35,005 bases of DNA from Hyphomicrobiales bacterium (lineage in GTDB: Bacteria > Pseudomonadota > Alphaproteobacteria > Rhizobiales > JAKSCL01): the NCBI GenBank assembly GCA_022360615.1, contig JAKSCL010000227.1, positions 1 through 35,005 of the forward strand, written 5' to 3'. Below are positions 17,191-24,958 of this stretch, in pieces; the stretch's first letter is position 1; each line of letters begins with the position of its first letter. The notes under the pieces were generated by a model. That model was given only the letters and a program-made list of their open reading frames with translations, was not told the origin of the DNA and did not search any database. The position numbers and the translations under genes were made by a program.

Positions 17191-18359
17191 CAGGCGACAG
17201 CCTTGTCCATCTGCGGGGTTTCGCGGCTCGCGGCGCCGAACTCGGAAAAGCGCAACCGGTGCCCTTCGGCGGCAAACGCCATGGCGGCGCCGTCGACCTG
17301 CGCCACGTTGACCGGATCGGCGATGGAGATGCGTTCGGCCTCGGCGGGGGTTGCCCGCGCAACCAGACGATGAGCCCCGTCCGCGATATCGACATGGAGA
17401 AAAATGTCGGAGCCGAGATGCTCCACATGGCGCACGATCCCGGACAAGGCGCCCTCACCCGCACCGCTCAGGCGCAGATGTTCCGGGCGAATGCCTATGG
17501 AGATGCCGCCATGCGATCCGGCAATCCGGCGTTTGACGGGAAGTCCAAGGAAACTGAGACGGCCATCGCTGTCGGCGTCGCCCGGCAGGACGTTGATCTT
17601 CGGCGATCCGACGAACTCGGCGACACGCAAATCCGCAGGGTCGCCGTAGACGCGGCGCGGATTGTCCAGTTGAAGGATGTCGCCGTGCATCATGACGGCC
17701 ATGCGGTCCGACATGGTGAGGGCTTCCGCCTGGTCGTGCGTCACATAGATGAAGGTGGTGCCGAGCGCGCGGTGCAGTTCGGCGAGTTCGGCGCGCATGT
17801 GAACGCGCAGAGCCGCATCGAGGTTCGACAGAGGCTCGTCCATCAGGAACGCCACCGGCTTGCGCACCATGGCCCGGCCGAGAGCCGCGCGCTGGCGCTG
17901 TCCGCCGGAAAGCTGACCCGGCTTGCGGTCAAGGAGCGGATCGATCTTGAGAACGCCCGCCGTCTCATCAACCTGATCGCGTAAGGCGCGATGTTTGCCG
18001 CGCGCCAGGACGGGACCCAGGATCGGAAAACGCTCCCAAAAAGACAGATCCCGCAGCTTAAGCGGCGTCATCATGTTTTCGGCGACCGTCAGGTGCGGAT
18101 AAAGCGCGTAGGACTGGAAGACCATGGCGAGGTTCCGGTCCGCGGGCCTGACCGCCGTCACATCCCTGCCCCCGATATCGACACCGCCACCGCTTGGCGC
18201 CTCAAGGCCCGCGATGATCCGCAGAAGCGTCGATTTCCCGCAGCCCGACGGGCCGACGAGCGTCAGGAACTCGCCGTCCTCAACGTCAAGGTCGATGGTG
18301 TTGAGAACGCGCGTGTCCCCAAACGATTTAGCGATTCCTGAAAGTGAAATCGTGGCCAA
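17190..18359 (-). CDS. ABC transporter ATP-binding protein, MalK/UgpC type
   Basis: Encodes 389 residues. Walker A is GPSGCGKST, the Q-loop region is VFQSYALYPHL, the signature is LSGGQRQRAALGRA, Walker B is VAFLMDEPLSNLD and the switch His lies in YVTHDQAEAL. A C-terminal TOBE/regulatory domain begins after about 235, as in MalK and UgpC. The start codon is TTG at 18359, chosen because of a strong AAGGAGG site 7 nt upstream and because MATISLSGIAKSFG is the usual beginning. It is the first gene of the transporter operon and diverges from the LysR gene. Confidence 0.93.
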   Translation of the reverse strand: MATISLSGIAKSFGDTRVLNTIDLDVEDGEFLTLVGPSGCGKSTLLRIIAGLEAPSGGGVDIGGRDVTAVRPADRNLAMVFQSYALYPHLTVAENMMTPLKLRDLSFWERFPILGPVLARGKHRALRDQVDETAGVLKIDPLLDRKPGQLSGGQRQRAALGRAMVRKPVAFLMDEPLSNLDAALRVHMRAELAELHRALGTTFIYVTHDQAEALTMSDRMAVMMHGDILQLDNPRRVYGDPADLRVAEFVGSPKINVLPGDADSDGRLSFLGLPVKRRIAGSHGGISIGIRPEHLRLSGAGEGALSGIVRHVEHLGSDIFLHVDIADGAHRLVARATPAEAERISIADPVNVAQVDGAAMAFAAEGHRLRFSEFGAASRETPQMDKAVA

Positions 18360-18414
18360 GGCCGATCCTCCTTGCGTGGAAACACGCCGGCCATAACCAC
18401 TCCAGTTAACTTGG

Positions 18415-18440
18415 ATATGACGTCATATTAGTGCAGCTAA
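18415..18440. promoter_or_regulatory. Palindromic operator candidate in the divergent ABC/LysR promoter region
   Basis: ATATGACGTCATAT (18415-18428) is a perfect 14-bp palindrome, followed by TTAG-TGCAG-CTAA (18428-18440). Both lie in the 126-bp region between the ABC ATPase start and the divergent LysR start, where LysR regulators bind. A LysR site is inferred from position and symmetry only. Confidence 0.5.
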
Positions 18441-18485
18441 TTGCGCGTATAGGCTCCCTGCGGATGGAAGCGGGATTTTCATTGC

Positions 18486-19346
18486 ATGGGAAAGCCAAGT
18501 CCCTATCAGATCATGGCTTTTGCGCAGGCGGCGCGTGAACGCAGTTTTTCACAGGCAGCATCGATTCTGGGCGTCACCCAATCCTCGGTGACGCAACATG
18601 TGGCGAATCTCGAGCACAGCATGGGCGCGCAGCTCTTCATCCGCCGCCGCGACGGGCTGAAGTTGACGCGGGCCGGGCGCGAACTCTTTGACGTCGCCGA
18701 CCGCTGGGCTGCGATCAACGACCTCGTGCATGAGCGGATTGCGGACTATTCGGCGCTGGAGGACGGCCATCTCAGGATCACCGCCACCGCGCCGCGGCCG
18801 GCCTTGCCGCTGATCGCCGAATTCAACCGGCAGCACCCGAAAATCCTGATCGATTTCACGCTTAAGAACTGGACGCAGAACACGGCCGCGATCCGGGATC
18901 GCGAAGTGGACATCGCCGTCTTCACCGACCCGGCGCTCGATGACAGTGTCTTTGCCCGATGGGTCGAGGACGTCCGCTACCACGTTTTCGTGCGTGGCGA
19001 TCATCCGTTCGCCGGACGGACCCGCGTTTCGCTTTCCGAGTTGCAGGAAGAGACCATCATTATCACCGAAGACGGTTCTCTGACGCAAAAGACTTTCTAC
19101 GAAACATCGCGAAAACACGGACTGACTTTCCGGAAAATCGTGAAAATGACGACGTTCGCGGTCGTCAAGGAAGCAATATTGCACGGGCTGGGCATCGGGC
19201 TGCTGCTTGAGAACAGCATCCATGAGACGCAGCGGCTGGTCTCGTTTCCGATCGACGAGATCGACCGCACCTTCCGCAACTATATCGTCGTACCCCGCGA
19301 AAAGGAGAAACTGCGGCCAATCCACCAGTTCCTGAGCCTGGTCTGA
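18486..19346 (+). CDS. LysR family transcriptional regulator
   Basis: Encodes 286 residues. The N-terminal winged helix-turn-helix is seen as FAQAARERSFSQAASILG then VTQSSVTQHVANLE, and GAQLFIRRRDGLKLTRAG completes the domain. The remainder is the substrate-binding effector domain (LRITATAPRPALPLIAEF onward). It is divergent from the ABC operon, with a palindromic site between, so it most likely controls that operon and itself. LysR control of a carbohydrate-type ABC importer is less common than LacI or GntR control. Confidence 0.9.
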   Translation: MGKPSPYQIMAFAQAARERSFSQAASILGVTQSSVTQHVANLEHSMGAQLFIRRRDGLKLTRAGRELFDVADRWAAINDLVHERIADYSALEDGHLRITATAPRPALPLIAEFNRQHPKILIDFTLKNWTQNTAAIRDREVDIAVFTDPALDDSVFARWVEDVRYHVFVRGDHPFAGRTRVSLSELQEETIIITEDGSLTQKTFYETSRKHGLTFRKIVKMTTFAVVKEAILHGLGIGLLLENSIHETQRLVSFPIDEIDRTFRNYIVVPREKEKLRPIHQFLSLV

Positions 19347-19705
19347 CCGAGCGCGCGTTCCAGCCGGCGCGGCATAGGCCGGTCTCACTCTCTTCAAAGC
19401 CAATCAAAACCCGGCGGGCGGGCACTGAAGGTCAGAATCGCGCTCCTCCGATCAGGATCGGCAGCGCATGGGCTGCGATTGCCGCCTATTTTGAAGACAG
19501 CGGGAGACGAAGCGGCGCCTGCACGCTTCGGGCCGCCCTAAACCGTCTTGCGGCCGACCTCCTTCGTGAATGATTGGGAGGATGAGCGCGCCTCGATCGC
19601 GCAAAGCGTGATCGCCTTGCCGCTCGATCCGAAGGTTTCTCCACACAGCATAGTCTGTTAACGGCGAGCTGCTATCGGTCGGCTGAGATGCGTTTTGAGG
19701 GCGCC
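19347..19705. other. Intergenic region with no supported gene
   Basis: About 360 bp after the LysR stop. Short open stretches exist on both strands, but none has both a plausible start and protein-like composition. No strong hairpin or RNA gene was seen. It may be degraded coding sequence. Confidence 0.4.
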
Positions 19706-20161
19706 ATGGCTTCAAAAACCAAATCACGCGGCCGCAACTGGCTCGGGACGGGGCTTGCTGGCGCAGCAGCGGTGCTGTTCGCCTACTGGACAGCGCACTA
19801 TCATGATTTGCGATCCCAGTTTCAGCAACCGACCGCTGAAGCCAATGCGACAATAACCGAGATCGAATCGCGTGGCTGCCGGATCCTGGATGATTGTGTC
19901 GACGGTCAAGGTGTGGTGTATGAAACGCGCGTGCGCTTCATCGACGAAAAAGGCGAAACCGTCACGGCCACACTAAATCTCAGCGCGCCCTACTGGGATG
20001 TCGGCGACAACATAGAGATATTCTACCCCTTGGCGCGCCCGACCCTCGTGACCACCAGCCTCGACCTGAGTAAAGGCCTATGGGCCTGGCGCATGTATCA
20101 GTCGCTCGCAAGCTGCCTGTTTTGCTTCGGAATAGCCCTTTACCAGTGGTTTTTAGAGTGA
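19706..20161 (+). CDS. DUF3592-like membrane protein
   Basis: About 151 residues from ATG 19706, preceded by GAGGG at short spacing; an in-frame ATG at 19688 is an alternative. Two membrane segments flank a soluble domain: WLGTGLAGAAAVLFAYW near the N-terminus and SLASCLFCFGIALYQWF at the C-terminus. The middle (ANATITEIESRGC, YETRVRFIDEKGETV, YWDVGDNIEIFYPLARP) has the beta-rich pattern of DUF3592 proteins, in which a membrane-anchored domain faces outward. Two cysteines (in RGC and DDC) could form a disulfide. Function unknown. It stands alone, not in an evident operon. Confidence 0.75.
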   Translation: MASKTKSRGRNWLGTGLAGAAAVLFAYWTAHYHDLRSQFQQPTAEANATITEIESRGCRILDDCVDGQGVVYETRVRFIDEKGETVTATLNLSAPYWDVGDNIEIFYPLARPTLVTTSLDLSKGLWAWRMYQSLASCLFCFGIALYQWFLE

Positions 20162-20323
20162 CAAGATCACGATTAAGCCTGAACCGGCGCTGCAGCCGGG
20201 CGCGGATTAAGCACTTTCATATTACTTGACTTTAGCACTGGAAAGGAGTGGTGGCGACGTGCCTCGCCGGCTATCCTGACCCCAGGTTTAACTGTTACGC
20301 CGCGTCTCTGCCAGCGTGACCGC
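20162..20323. other. Short intergenic stretch before the epimerase remnant
   Basis: No supported gene. A small hairpin CCGGC/GCCGG lies at 20184-20199 after the DUF3592 stop but without a T-run. A purine-rich AAAGGAG occurs near 20243 with no long frame behind it. Confidence 0.35.
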
Positions 20324-20581
20324 ATGCATGTCGATACCCAGCGTCTCACGCGGCCACATCCACCAGATGCTGTTCATCGGACTGACGCTCGGCATCTGCG
20401 CCGTCCGGCGATGTGGCGCGCGCCGCGCGCTATCGTCGAAACGCTGATCGGCCGGGAACGTTCGTCGATCCTGCTGGAAGGTCAGCGCGTCGTCCCGAGA
20501 CGGGCCTTGGCGCCGGGATATGCGTTCAAGTTCCCGGCGCTGGACGCAGCCCTTTCGAACCTGGTGAAGATCAAAGCCTGA
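20324..20581 (+). pseudogene. C-terminal remnant of a YfcH/TIGR01777-type NAD-dependent epimerase
   Basis: The open frame ends in SILLEGQRVVPRRALAPGYA, then FKFPALDAALSNLVK. This matches, from memory, the C-terminal DUF1731 region of YfcH-like short-chain dehydrogenase/reductase proteins (typically SQRVLPKRL.xxGFxFxYPxLExAL). The stretch LRRPAMWRAPRA just before it also fits. The roughly 230 residues that should precede it, with the NAD-binding GxTGxxG motif, are absent. The frame upstream of about 20360 does not match. This looks like a gene remnant left after a deletion or rearrangement. A small independent protein is less likely. Confidence 0.6.
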
Positions 20582-20655
20582 TATACGCCATTGCGGTATC
20601 TTCGAAAAGAAACACACCTGATGCGACGGGCCGGCCGCGATTGACGGGCAAGGCG

Positions 20656-21618
20656 CTACTGGCGGTACTCAACCTTCGGCAAGACGCAAAGCAGCTCGAA
20701 GAGCAGATTGGCCGCGATCAGCGCGGTATTGCCCGAAGGGTCATAGGCCGGCGACACCTCCACCAGGTCCGCGCCGACAATGTTCAAGCCCCGGCAGCCG
20801 CGGATGATCTCAAGTGCCTGGCTGAGCATCAATCCACCGATTTCCGGCGTGCCCGTGCCGGGCGCGCAACTCGGATCGAGCGCATCGATATCGAAGCTGA
20901 CATAGACCGGACCGTCGCCGAACTGGGCGGCGACCTCTTGCATGAGCGGAACGAGCGATCTGTACCAGCATTCCTCCGCGGGCACGATCCGGAAGCCTTG
21001 GTTTACCGGCCAGTCGAAGTCTTCGGCCATATAGCCGGTCCCGCGCAGTCCGATCTGCGCCACCCTTGAGGTGTCGAGCAAACCGTCCTCGACGGCGCGT
21101 CTGAACGGCGTCCCATGGGCGATCTTCTCGCCGAACATCTCATCGTTGATGTCGGCGTGGGCGTCCACATGCACAAGGCCAACCGGCCCATGCCTCTGCG
21201 CCATGGCGCGCAGGATCGGCCAGGTAATGGTGTGATCGCCGCCCAGCGTCAAAGGCACGCAGTCTTCGCCGAGAATGCCGGTGATGGCGTTCTCAATGAT
21301 GCGGATGTTCTCCGGAAGATTGAACGGATTGATCGCGATATCGCCGATATCCGCAACCATCATGCTGTCGAAAGGGGCGGCCCGTGTCGCCATGTTGTAA
21401 GGTCTGAGAAGACAGGATTCCGCCCGGATCGCGCGCGGCCCGAAACGGGTGCCCGGCCGGTTCGACGTGCCGATATCCATCGGCACCCCGACGAAACACG
21501 CATCGAGCCCGGCGGCCGTTTCCATGGCCGGCAGGCGCATCATCGTGGCCGGACCGCCGAAGCGCGGCATCTCGTTCCCGCCCAAAGGCTGGTTAAAGGT
21601 CCGCTCAAGCTGCGACAT
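20656..21618 (-). CDS. Ureohydrolase (agmatinase/guanidinobutyrase-type)
   Basis: Encodes 320 residues of the arginase/agmatinase family, which hydrolyses a guanidino group to urea and an amine using two metal ions. Metal ligands are visible: His129 (GGDHT), Asp152, His154 and Asp156 (VDAHAD), Asp243 and Asp245 (SFDIDALDP). The motifs GVPMDIGTSNRPGTRFGPR and FGEKIAHGTPFRRAVEDG resemble guanidinobutyrase or guanidinopropionase more than arginase. A strong GGAGG precedes the ATG. It follows tctA by 24 nt, so the enzyme is probably co-expressed with the TctABC importer and acts on its cargo or a product of it. Which guanidino compound is used is not determined. Confidence 0.88.
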   Translation of the reverse strand: MSQLERTFNQPLGGNEMPRFGGPATMMRLPAMETAAGLDACFVGVPMDIGTSNRPGTRFGPRAIRAESCLLRPYNMATRAAPFDSMMVADIGDIAINPFNLPENIRIIENAITGILGEDCVPLTLGGDHTITWPILRAMAQRHGPVGLVHVDAHADINDEMFGEKIAHGTPFRRAVEDGLLDTSRVAQIGLRGTGYMAEDFDWPVNQGFRIVPAEECWYRSLVPLMQEVAAQFGDGPVYVSFDIDALDPSCAPGTGTPEIGGLMLSQALEIIRGCRGLNIVGADLVEVSPAYDPSGNTALIAANLLFELLCVLPKVEYRQ

Positions 21619-21642
21619 CGTCTCCCTCCAACTCTCTCGCTT

Positions 21643-23136
21643 CTATGGCGTTTGCTTGCGGGCGCGCCACCACCGGATCAGCCCAGCCACGGCGGGGACC
21701 GCAATGAAAAGCAATGCGACCGCCAAAAGAGCGGCGGTGATCGGCCGCGCCAAAAGCGCCGTGAAATCGAAATCCGTCATCAAGAGCGCGCGCCGCAGGG
21801 AGCTTTCGATGATCGGTCCAAGCACGAGGCCGAGAACAACGGGCGCGAGCGGGTAACGTGCCGCTTCGAGGGCGAGGCCGAGAAGCGCGAAAGCGAGCAT
21901 TACGGCGACCGAATTGACATCGCCGAAGGCCAGCGAGCCGATCACACTGACCGACAGGATGGACGTCGCCAAGATCGGATAAGGCAGCCGCACGAAATGC
22001 GCAAAGGCCTGGATGAAGACGATGGAAAACAGAAGAACCATCACATTGGTGATGGCGATGCCGCCGAAGAGCGCATAGACGATCTCCGGATTCTCGATGA
22101 ACAGAAACGGCCCGGGCTGCAGATTGTGGATCAGGAACGCCCCGATGAGGACGGCCGTCGTGCCGCTTCCCGGGATGCCGAGGGACAGAAGCGGTATCAT
22201 GGCGCCGACGGCGGCGGCGTTGTTGGCGGACTCGGGCGCCGCCACACCTTCGATTTTGCCCTTGCCGAACGCTTCGGGCTGCCGTGACATCCGCACCTCG
22301 GCGCTGTAGCTCAGGATGGCTGCGGTCGTTGCTCCCGCGCCCGGAAGAATACCGACGAGAAGACCCAGAACCGAGGATCGCAGCACGGTCCAGCGCAGCT
22401 TCAAGAGGGTCAAGAACGGCGGCAGCGCGCTCCGGATCGTCACCTTGCGGCCGCCGCCGGAGACAAGCGTGTGGTCGCGCTGGGCGATGCGGCGGTAGAC
22501 TTCCGAGGCCGCAAAGAGGCCGATCATCGCCGGAACGAAGGGGATGCCGCCCAGGATCGAGCTCACGCCGAAATCGAACCGCTTGGCGCCTGTGATCTGA
22601 TCGATCCCAACGGTCGCGAGCAGCAGGCCGATCAGTGCAGCGATGATCCCTTTCAAGGGATCGCTCGCCGATACGGCGGCGATGCAGCTCAAGCCGAGAA
22701 CGCCTAGGGCGAAATACTCCGACGGACCGAATTGCAGCGCCACCGAGGCGAGCCAGGGCGTGATCGTGAATAAGGCAACGGTCGCGATCAGACCGCCGAT
22801 CGCCGAACAGGTCACGGCCACGCCCAGCGCCAGCCCCGCCTCGCCGCGCGCGGTGAAATGATGGCCCTCAACGGCCGTCATGATGGCTTCGGAAGATCCT
22901 GGAATGCGGAAAAGAATCGCCGTGATCGAGCCCGCAAAAACGCCTGCGGCGTAAAGCGAGACGAAGAACATCAGCGCCGGCACGGGCGCGAGGACGTAGG
23001 TCACCGGCAGAAGCAGGGCGACCCCTGTCGTCGCATCGAGACCGGGTAAAGCGCCGAGCATCAGCCCGATCAGTGTGCCAAGAATGATGAACGCGAAGAC
23101 GTCCATCGTAAGCGCAAGTTGCAGGCCCTCGATCAT
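21643..23136 (-). CDS. tctA: Tripartite tricarboxylate transporter, large permease TctA
   Basis: Encodes 497 residues, usual for TctA. The protein is very hydrophobic with about 11-12 membrane segments. Family signatures: GTLIGLMLGALPGLDATTGVA near the N-terminus (in two overlapping parts), FAGSITAILFRIPGSSEAIM, LGLLVGILPGAGATTAAIL and IPLLSLGIPGSGTTAVLIG. It forms the inner-membrane channel with TctB and receives substrate from TctC. The start ATG at 23136 lies 9 nt after the tctB stop. TTT systems carry carboxylates, consistent with an acidic substrate for the adjacent ureohydrolase. Confidence 0.94.
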   Translation of the reverse strand: MIEGLQLALTMDVFAFIILGTLIGLMLGALPGLDATTGVALLLPVTYVLAPVPALMFFVSLYAAGVFAGSITAILFRIPGSSEAIMTAVEGHHFTARGEAGLALGVAVTCSAIGGLIATVALFTITPWLASVALQFGPSEYFALGVLGLSCIAAVSASDPLKGIIAALIGLLLATVGIDQITGAKRFDFGVSSILGGIPFVPAMIGLFAASEVYRRIAQRDHTLVSGGGRKVTIRSALPPFLTLLKLRWTVLRSSVLGLLVGILPGAGATTAAILSYSAEVRMSRQPEAFGKGKIEGVAAPESANNAAAVGAMIPLLSLGIPGSGTTAVLIGAFLIHNLQPGPFLFIENPEIVYALFGGIAITNVMVLLFSIVFIQAFAHFVRLPYPILATSILSVSVIGSLAFGDVNSVAVMLAFALLGLALEAARYPLAPVVLGLVLGPIIESSLRRALLMTDFDFTALLARPITAALLAVALLFIAVPAVAGLIRWWRARKQTP

Positions 23137-23145
23137 GGTTCTCTG

Positions 23146-23631
23146 TCAGTAAAGCAGGCTGTTGAACGCACGGAACATGCCGCTGCCGCGCGGCAACGGC
23201 ACACCCATGAGCACGATGAAGATCACGAAAAAGAGCGTGGTGAGGACGGCCGGCACACCGAAAACGATTTGCCAGCGCCGGACGCGGAAGACGGCCGCCA
23301 GGATCAAAGCCTGAAAGCAAAGCGTCGCGAGAACAAAGCCGATGACATGGAGCGCGGCCACATAGGCAACCGTGATCAGAACGGCGATGGCCAGATCGGC
23401 TGGAAAGAAAGTCTTTGTCTCCTCGCCGGCCGGTTCGCGGCGAAGAGCGACCACATCGCGGGCGACCGCGGCAAGCGAGGCGATCATAATGGCGGCGAGA
23501 AGGATTTTCGGGAAAAAGTCGGGACCGATCAGCTCGTAGCGTCCGACGGCGCCCTGGAAATCAGCGGCCACACCCCACAGATAGGCTGCGGCGAGGAACA
23601 ATCCGGCCGGGACAAGCCAGCGATACCGCAC
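23146..23631 (-). CDS. tctB: Tripartite tricarboxylate transporter, small permease TctB
   Basis: Encodes 161 residues from a GTG at 23631 with GGAGG 6 nt upstream. TctB proteins are poorly conserved; the assignment rests on length, about four membrane segments (e.g. LVPAGLFLAAAYLWGVA, LAIAVLITVAYVAALHVIGF), the motif YELIGPDFFPKILLAAI typical of the first loop, and position between tctC and tctA. It is an inner-membrane partner of TctA. Confidence 0.88.
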   Translation of the reverse strand: MRYRWLVPAGLFLAAAYLWGVAADFQGAVGRYELIGPDFFPKILLAAIMIASLAAVARDVVALRREPAGEETKTFFPADLAIAVLITVAYVAALHVIGFVLATLCFQALILAAVFRVRRWQIVFGVPAVLTTLFFVIFIVLMGVPLPRGSGMFRAFNSLLY

Positions 23632-23716
23632 GCTTTTCCTCCCTCATTTGAAAGGGTGGAAACCGGGCCGTCCACGCCGCGGCGCCCGGTCTCCACCCAA
23701 GGACCGCCATACGCAA

Positions 23717-24694
23717 TCAGTTGGCGTTCAGCCCCGAAATGACGTCCGCGTACATTTTGTGCTCGCCCGCCAGGAGTTCCGCGAAGCCGTCAGCGCCGAG
23801 CCGTCCGGGGTAAAGGTTCAGAAGGCGGCCCTCCTCGAACGTCTGATACGCTTCGGTGTCGGCTGCGGCCATGAAGGCCCCTTCCAGCATCTTCACCGCA
23901 TCGGCGGGCGTGCCTCCCTTGACCGCCGCGCCGCGCCAAAGCGATGGCGGCACCTGATAGCCAAGGTCCCTCGCGGCCTGAACGCCAGGGAATTTTTCAA
24001 GCTCGCTTTCGGCGAGAACGATCAGCGGCGCAACTTGGCCCGCTTCGATCATGCCGGCCAGAACGCTAACCTCGTCATAAACGACGTGGAGACGCCCGCC
24101 GAGAAGATCGGCATGCATCTCTTTCGAGGCTTCGTAGGGAATGTAGCGGAATTCCACGCCAGCCGCGCCGAAAACGATGTTGACAACGATTTCGTCGAAA
24201 CTCGCCGCGCCGGTGCCGCCCACCAGCAGTTCGCCCGGATTGTCCTTCGCATAGGCGATCACATCGTCCCACGAACCGAACTCGCCGCCTTTCCTGGCGT
24301 GCATCATACCGATATCGACATGCGCCCGCATGATGGGCTGCAAATCGGTATGGGAGAGTTCCGTCAGGCCGGTGATCTCATTGGTCAGTTGGTCCGGCGT
24401 GATGCTGAAGATGGTGCAGCCATCGGCGGGCCGGTTCAGAACCTCTTCCTGGGCGACGATCGAGGACGCGCCTGGCATGTTGATCACTCTCACCGGAACG
24501 CCGAGCGTGTCCGCAACACCGGGCGCCATGCTGCGGGCGAAGCTGTCGCTGCCGCCGCCCGCGCCCCAGCCCACGATCCACTCAACACTGCTGCAGGGAT
24601 AGTCCGCAGCGGAGGCCGTACCGAACGCGGAGATGGCAAGGAATGCCACGACCGAACACGATATGCCCCGGATGACTTCTGAAAAACGTTTCAT
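23717..24694 (-). CDS. tctC: Tripartite tricarboxylate transporter binding protein TctC (Bug family)
   Basis: Encodes 325 residues. An N-terminal signal peptide ends near residue 29 (TASA before ADYP). The mature protein shows Bug-family features: VEWIVGWGAGGGSDSFARSM, VINMPGASSIVAQEEVLNRP, a central GGTGAASFDEIVVN and YIPYEASKEMHADLLGGRL. It binds substrate in the periplasm. AGGAGGGG precedes the ATG. It is the first gene of tctCBA-ureohydrolase, and an operator-like sequence lies about 100 bp upstream. The ligand, probably a carboxylate or amphoteric acid, is unknown. Confidence 0.92.
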   Translation of the reverse strand: MKRFSEVIRGISCSVVAFLAISAFGTASAADYPCSSVEWIVGWGAGGGSDSFARSMAPGVADTLGVPVRVINMPGASSIVAQEEVLNRPADGCTIFSITPDQLTNEITGLTELSHTDLQPIMRAHVDIGMMHARKGGEFGSWDDVIAYAKDNPGELLVGGTGAASFDEIVVNIVFGAAGVEFRYIPYEASKEMHADLLGGRLHVVYDEVSVLAGMIEAGQVAPLIVLAESELEKFPGVQAARDLGYQVPPSLWRGAAVKGGTPADAVKMLEGAFMAAADTEAYQTFEEGRLLNLYPGRLGADGFAELLAGEHKMYADVISGLNAN

Positions 24695-24792
24695 CTTCCC
24701 CTCCTAGTCGAACACTGCGTGCAAGGCGTCTGCCCTGCGCTACCGCTCGCTTTTCGGCTGCCGTCACCGGCAAGAAGGGAAAGCTTATCTTA

Positions 24793-24812
24793 TTATCAGG
24801 TTATCTGACAAG
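24793..24812 (-). promoter_or_regulatory. GntR operator candidate upstream of tctC
   Basis: Read on the minus strand this is CTTGTCAGATAACCTGATAA, about 100 nt upstream of tctC. It matches 17 of 20 bases of the element at 25757-25776 between gntR and the crotonase gene. The core TTGTCAGATAA is a near-perfect palindrome of the GTC-N-GAC type bound by FadR-subfamily GntR proteins. Confidence 0.65.
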
Positions 24813-24904
24813 TTATTGCCATTATTTTCTGCAGGAGCGGTTGCCGTTGGGCGGAGGCGGCCTTATCGCCTTGCCCCGCGGACCGGTCCGTTCGGGCAAT
24901 CATG

Positions 24905-24935
24905 GGCGCGCAAGAACGGCCCTTCCTTGCGCGCC
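24905..24935 (-). terminator. Hairpin downstream of gntR
   Basis: GGCGCGCAAG (24905-24914) and CTTGCGCGCC (24926-24935) form a 10-bp perfect stem with an 11-nt loop, 23 nt after the gntR stop on the transcript. No U-run follows, so termination would be weak or factor-assisted. Confidence 0.5.
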
Positions 24936-24958
24936 AGCGAGGCGTTTAACGCCAGCCG

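Noticed and set aside
19452-19853. Minus-strand frame of 133 codons between the LysR and DUF3592 genes
   Set aside because: It overlaps the better supported DUF3592 gene, is Arg/Pro/Ser-rich and has no recognisable motif.
21115-22287. Long plus-strand open frame (390 codons) opposite the ureohydrolase and tctA genes
   Set aside because: Composition is Arg/Gln/Asp-rich and low in hydrophobic residues; the opposite strand encodes complete families.
24881-24890. Short GGACCGGTCC palindrome as a second copy of the repeat at 75-99
   Set aside because: It shares only GGACC-type bases by chance; the flanking arms do not match.
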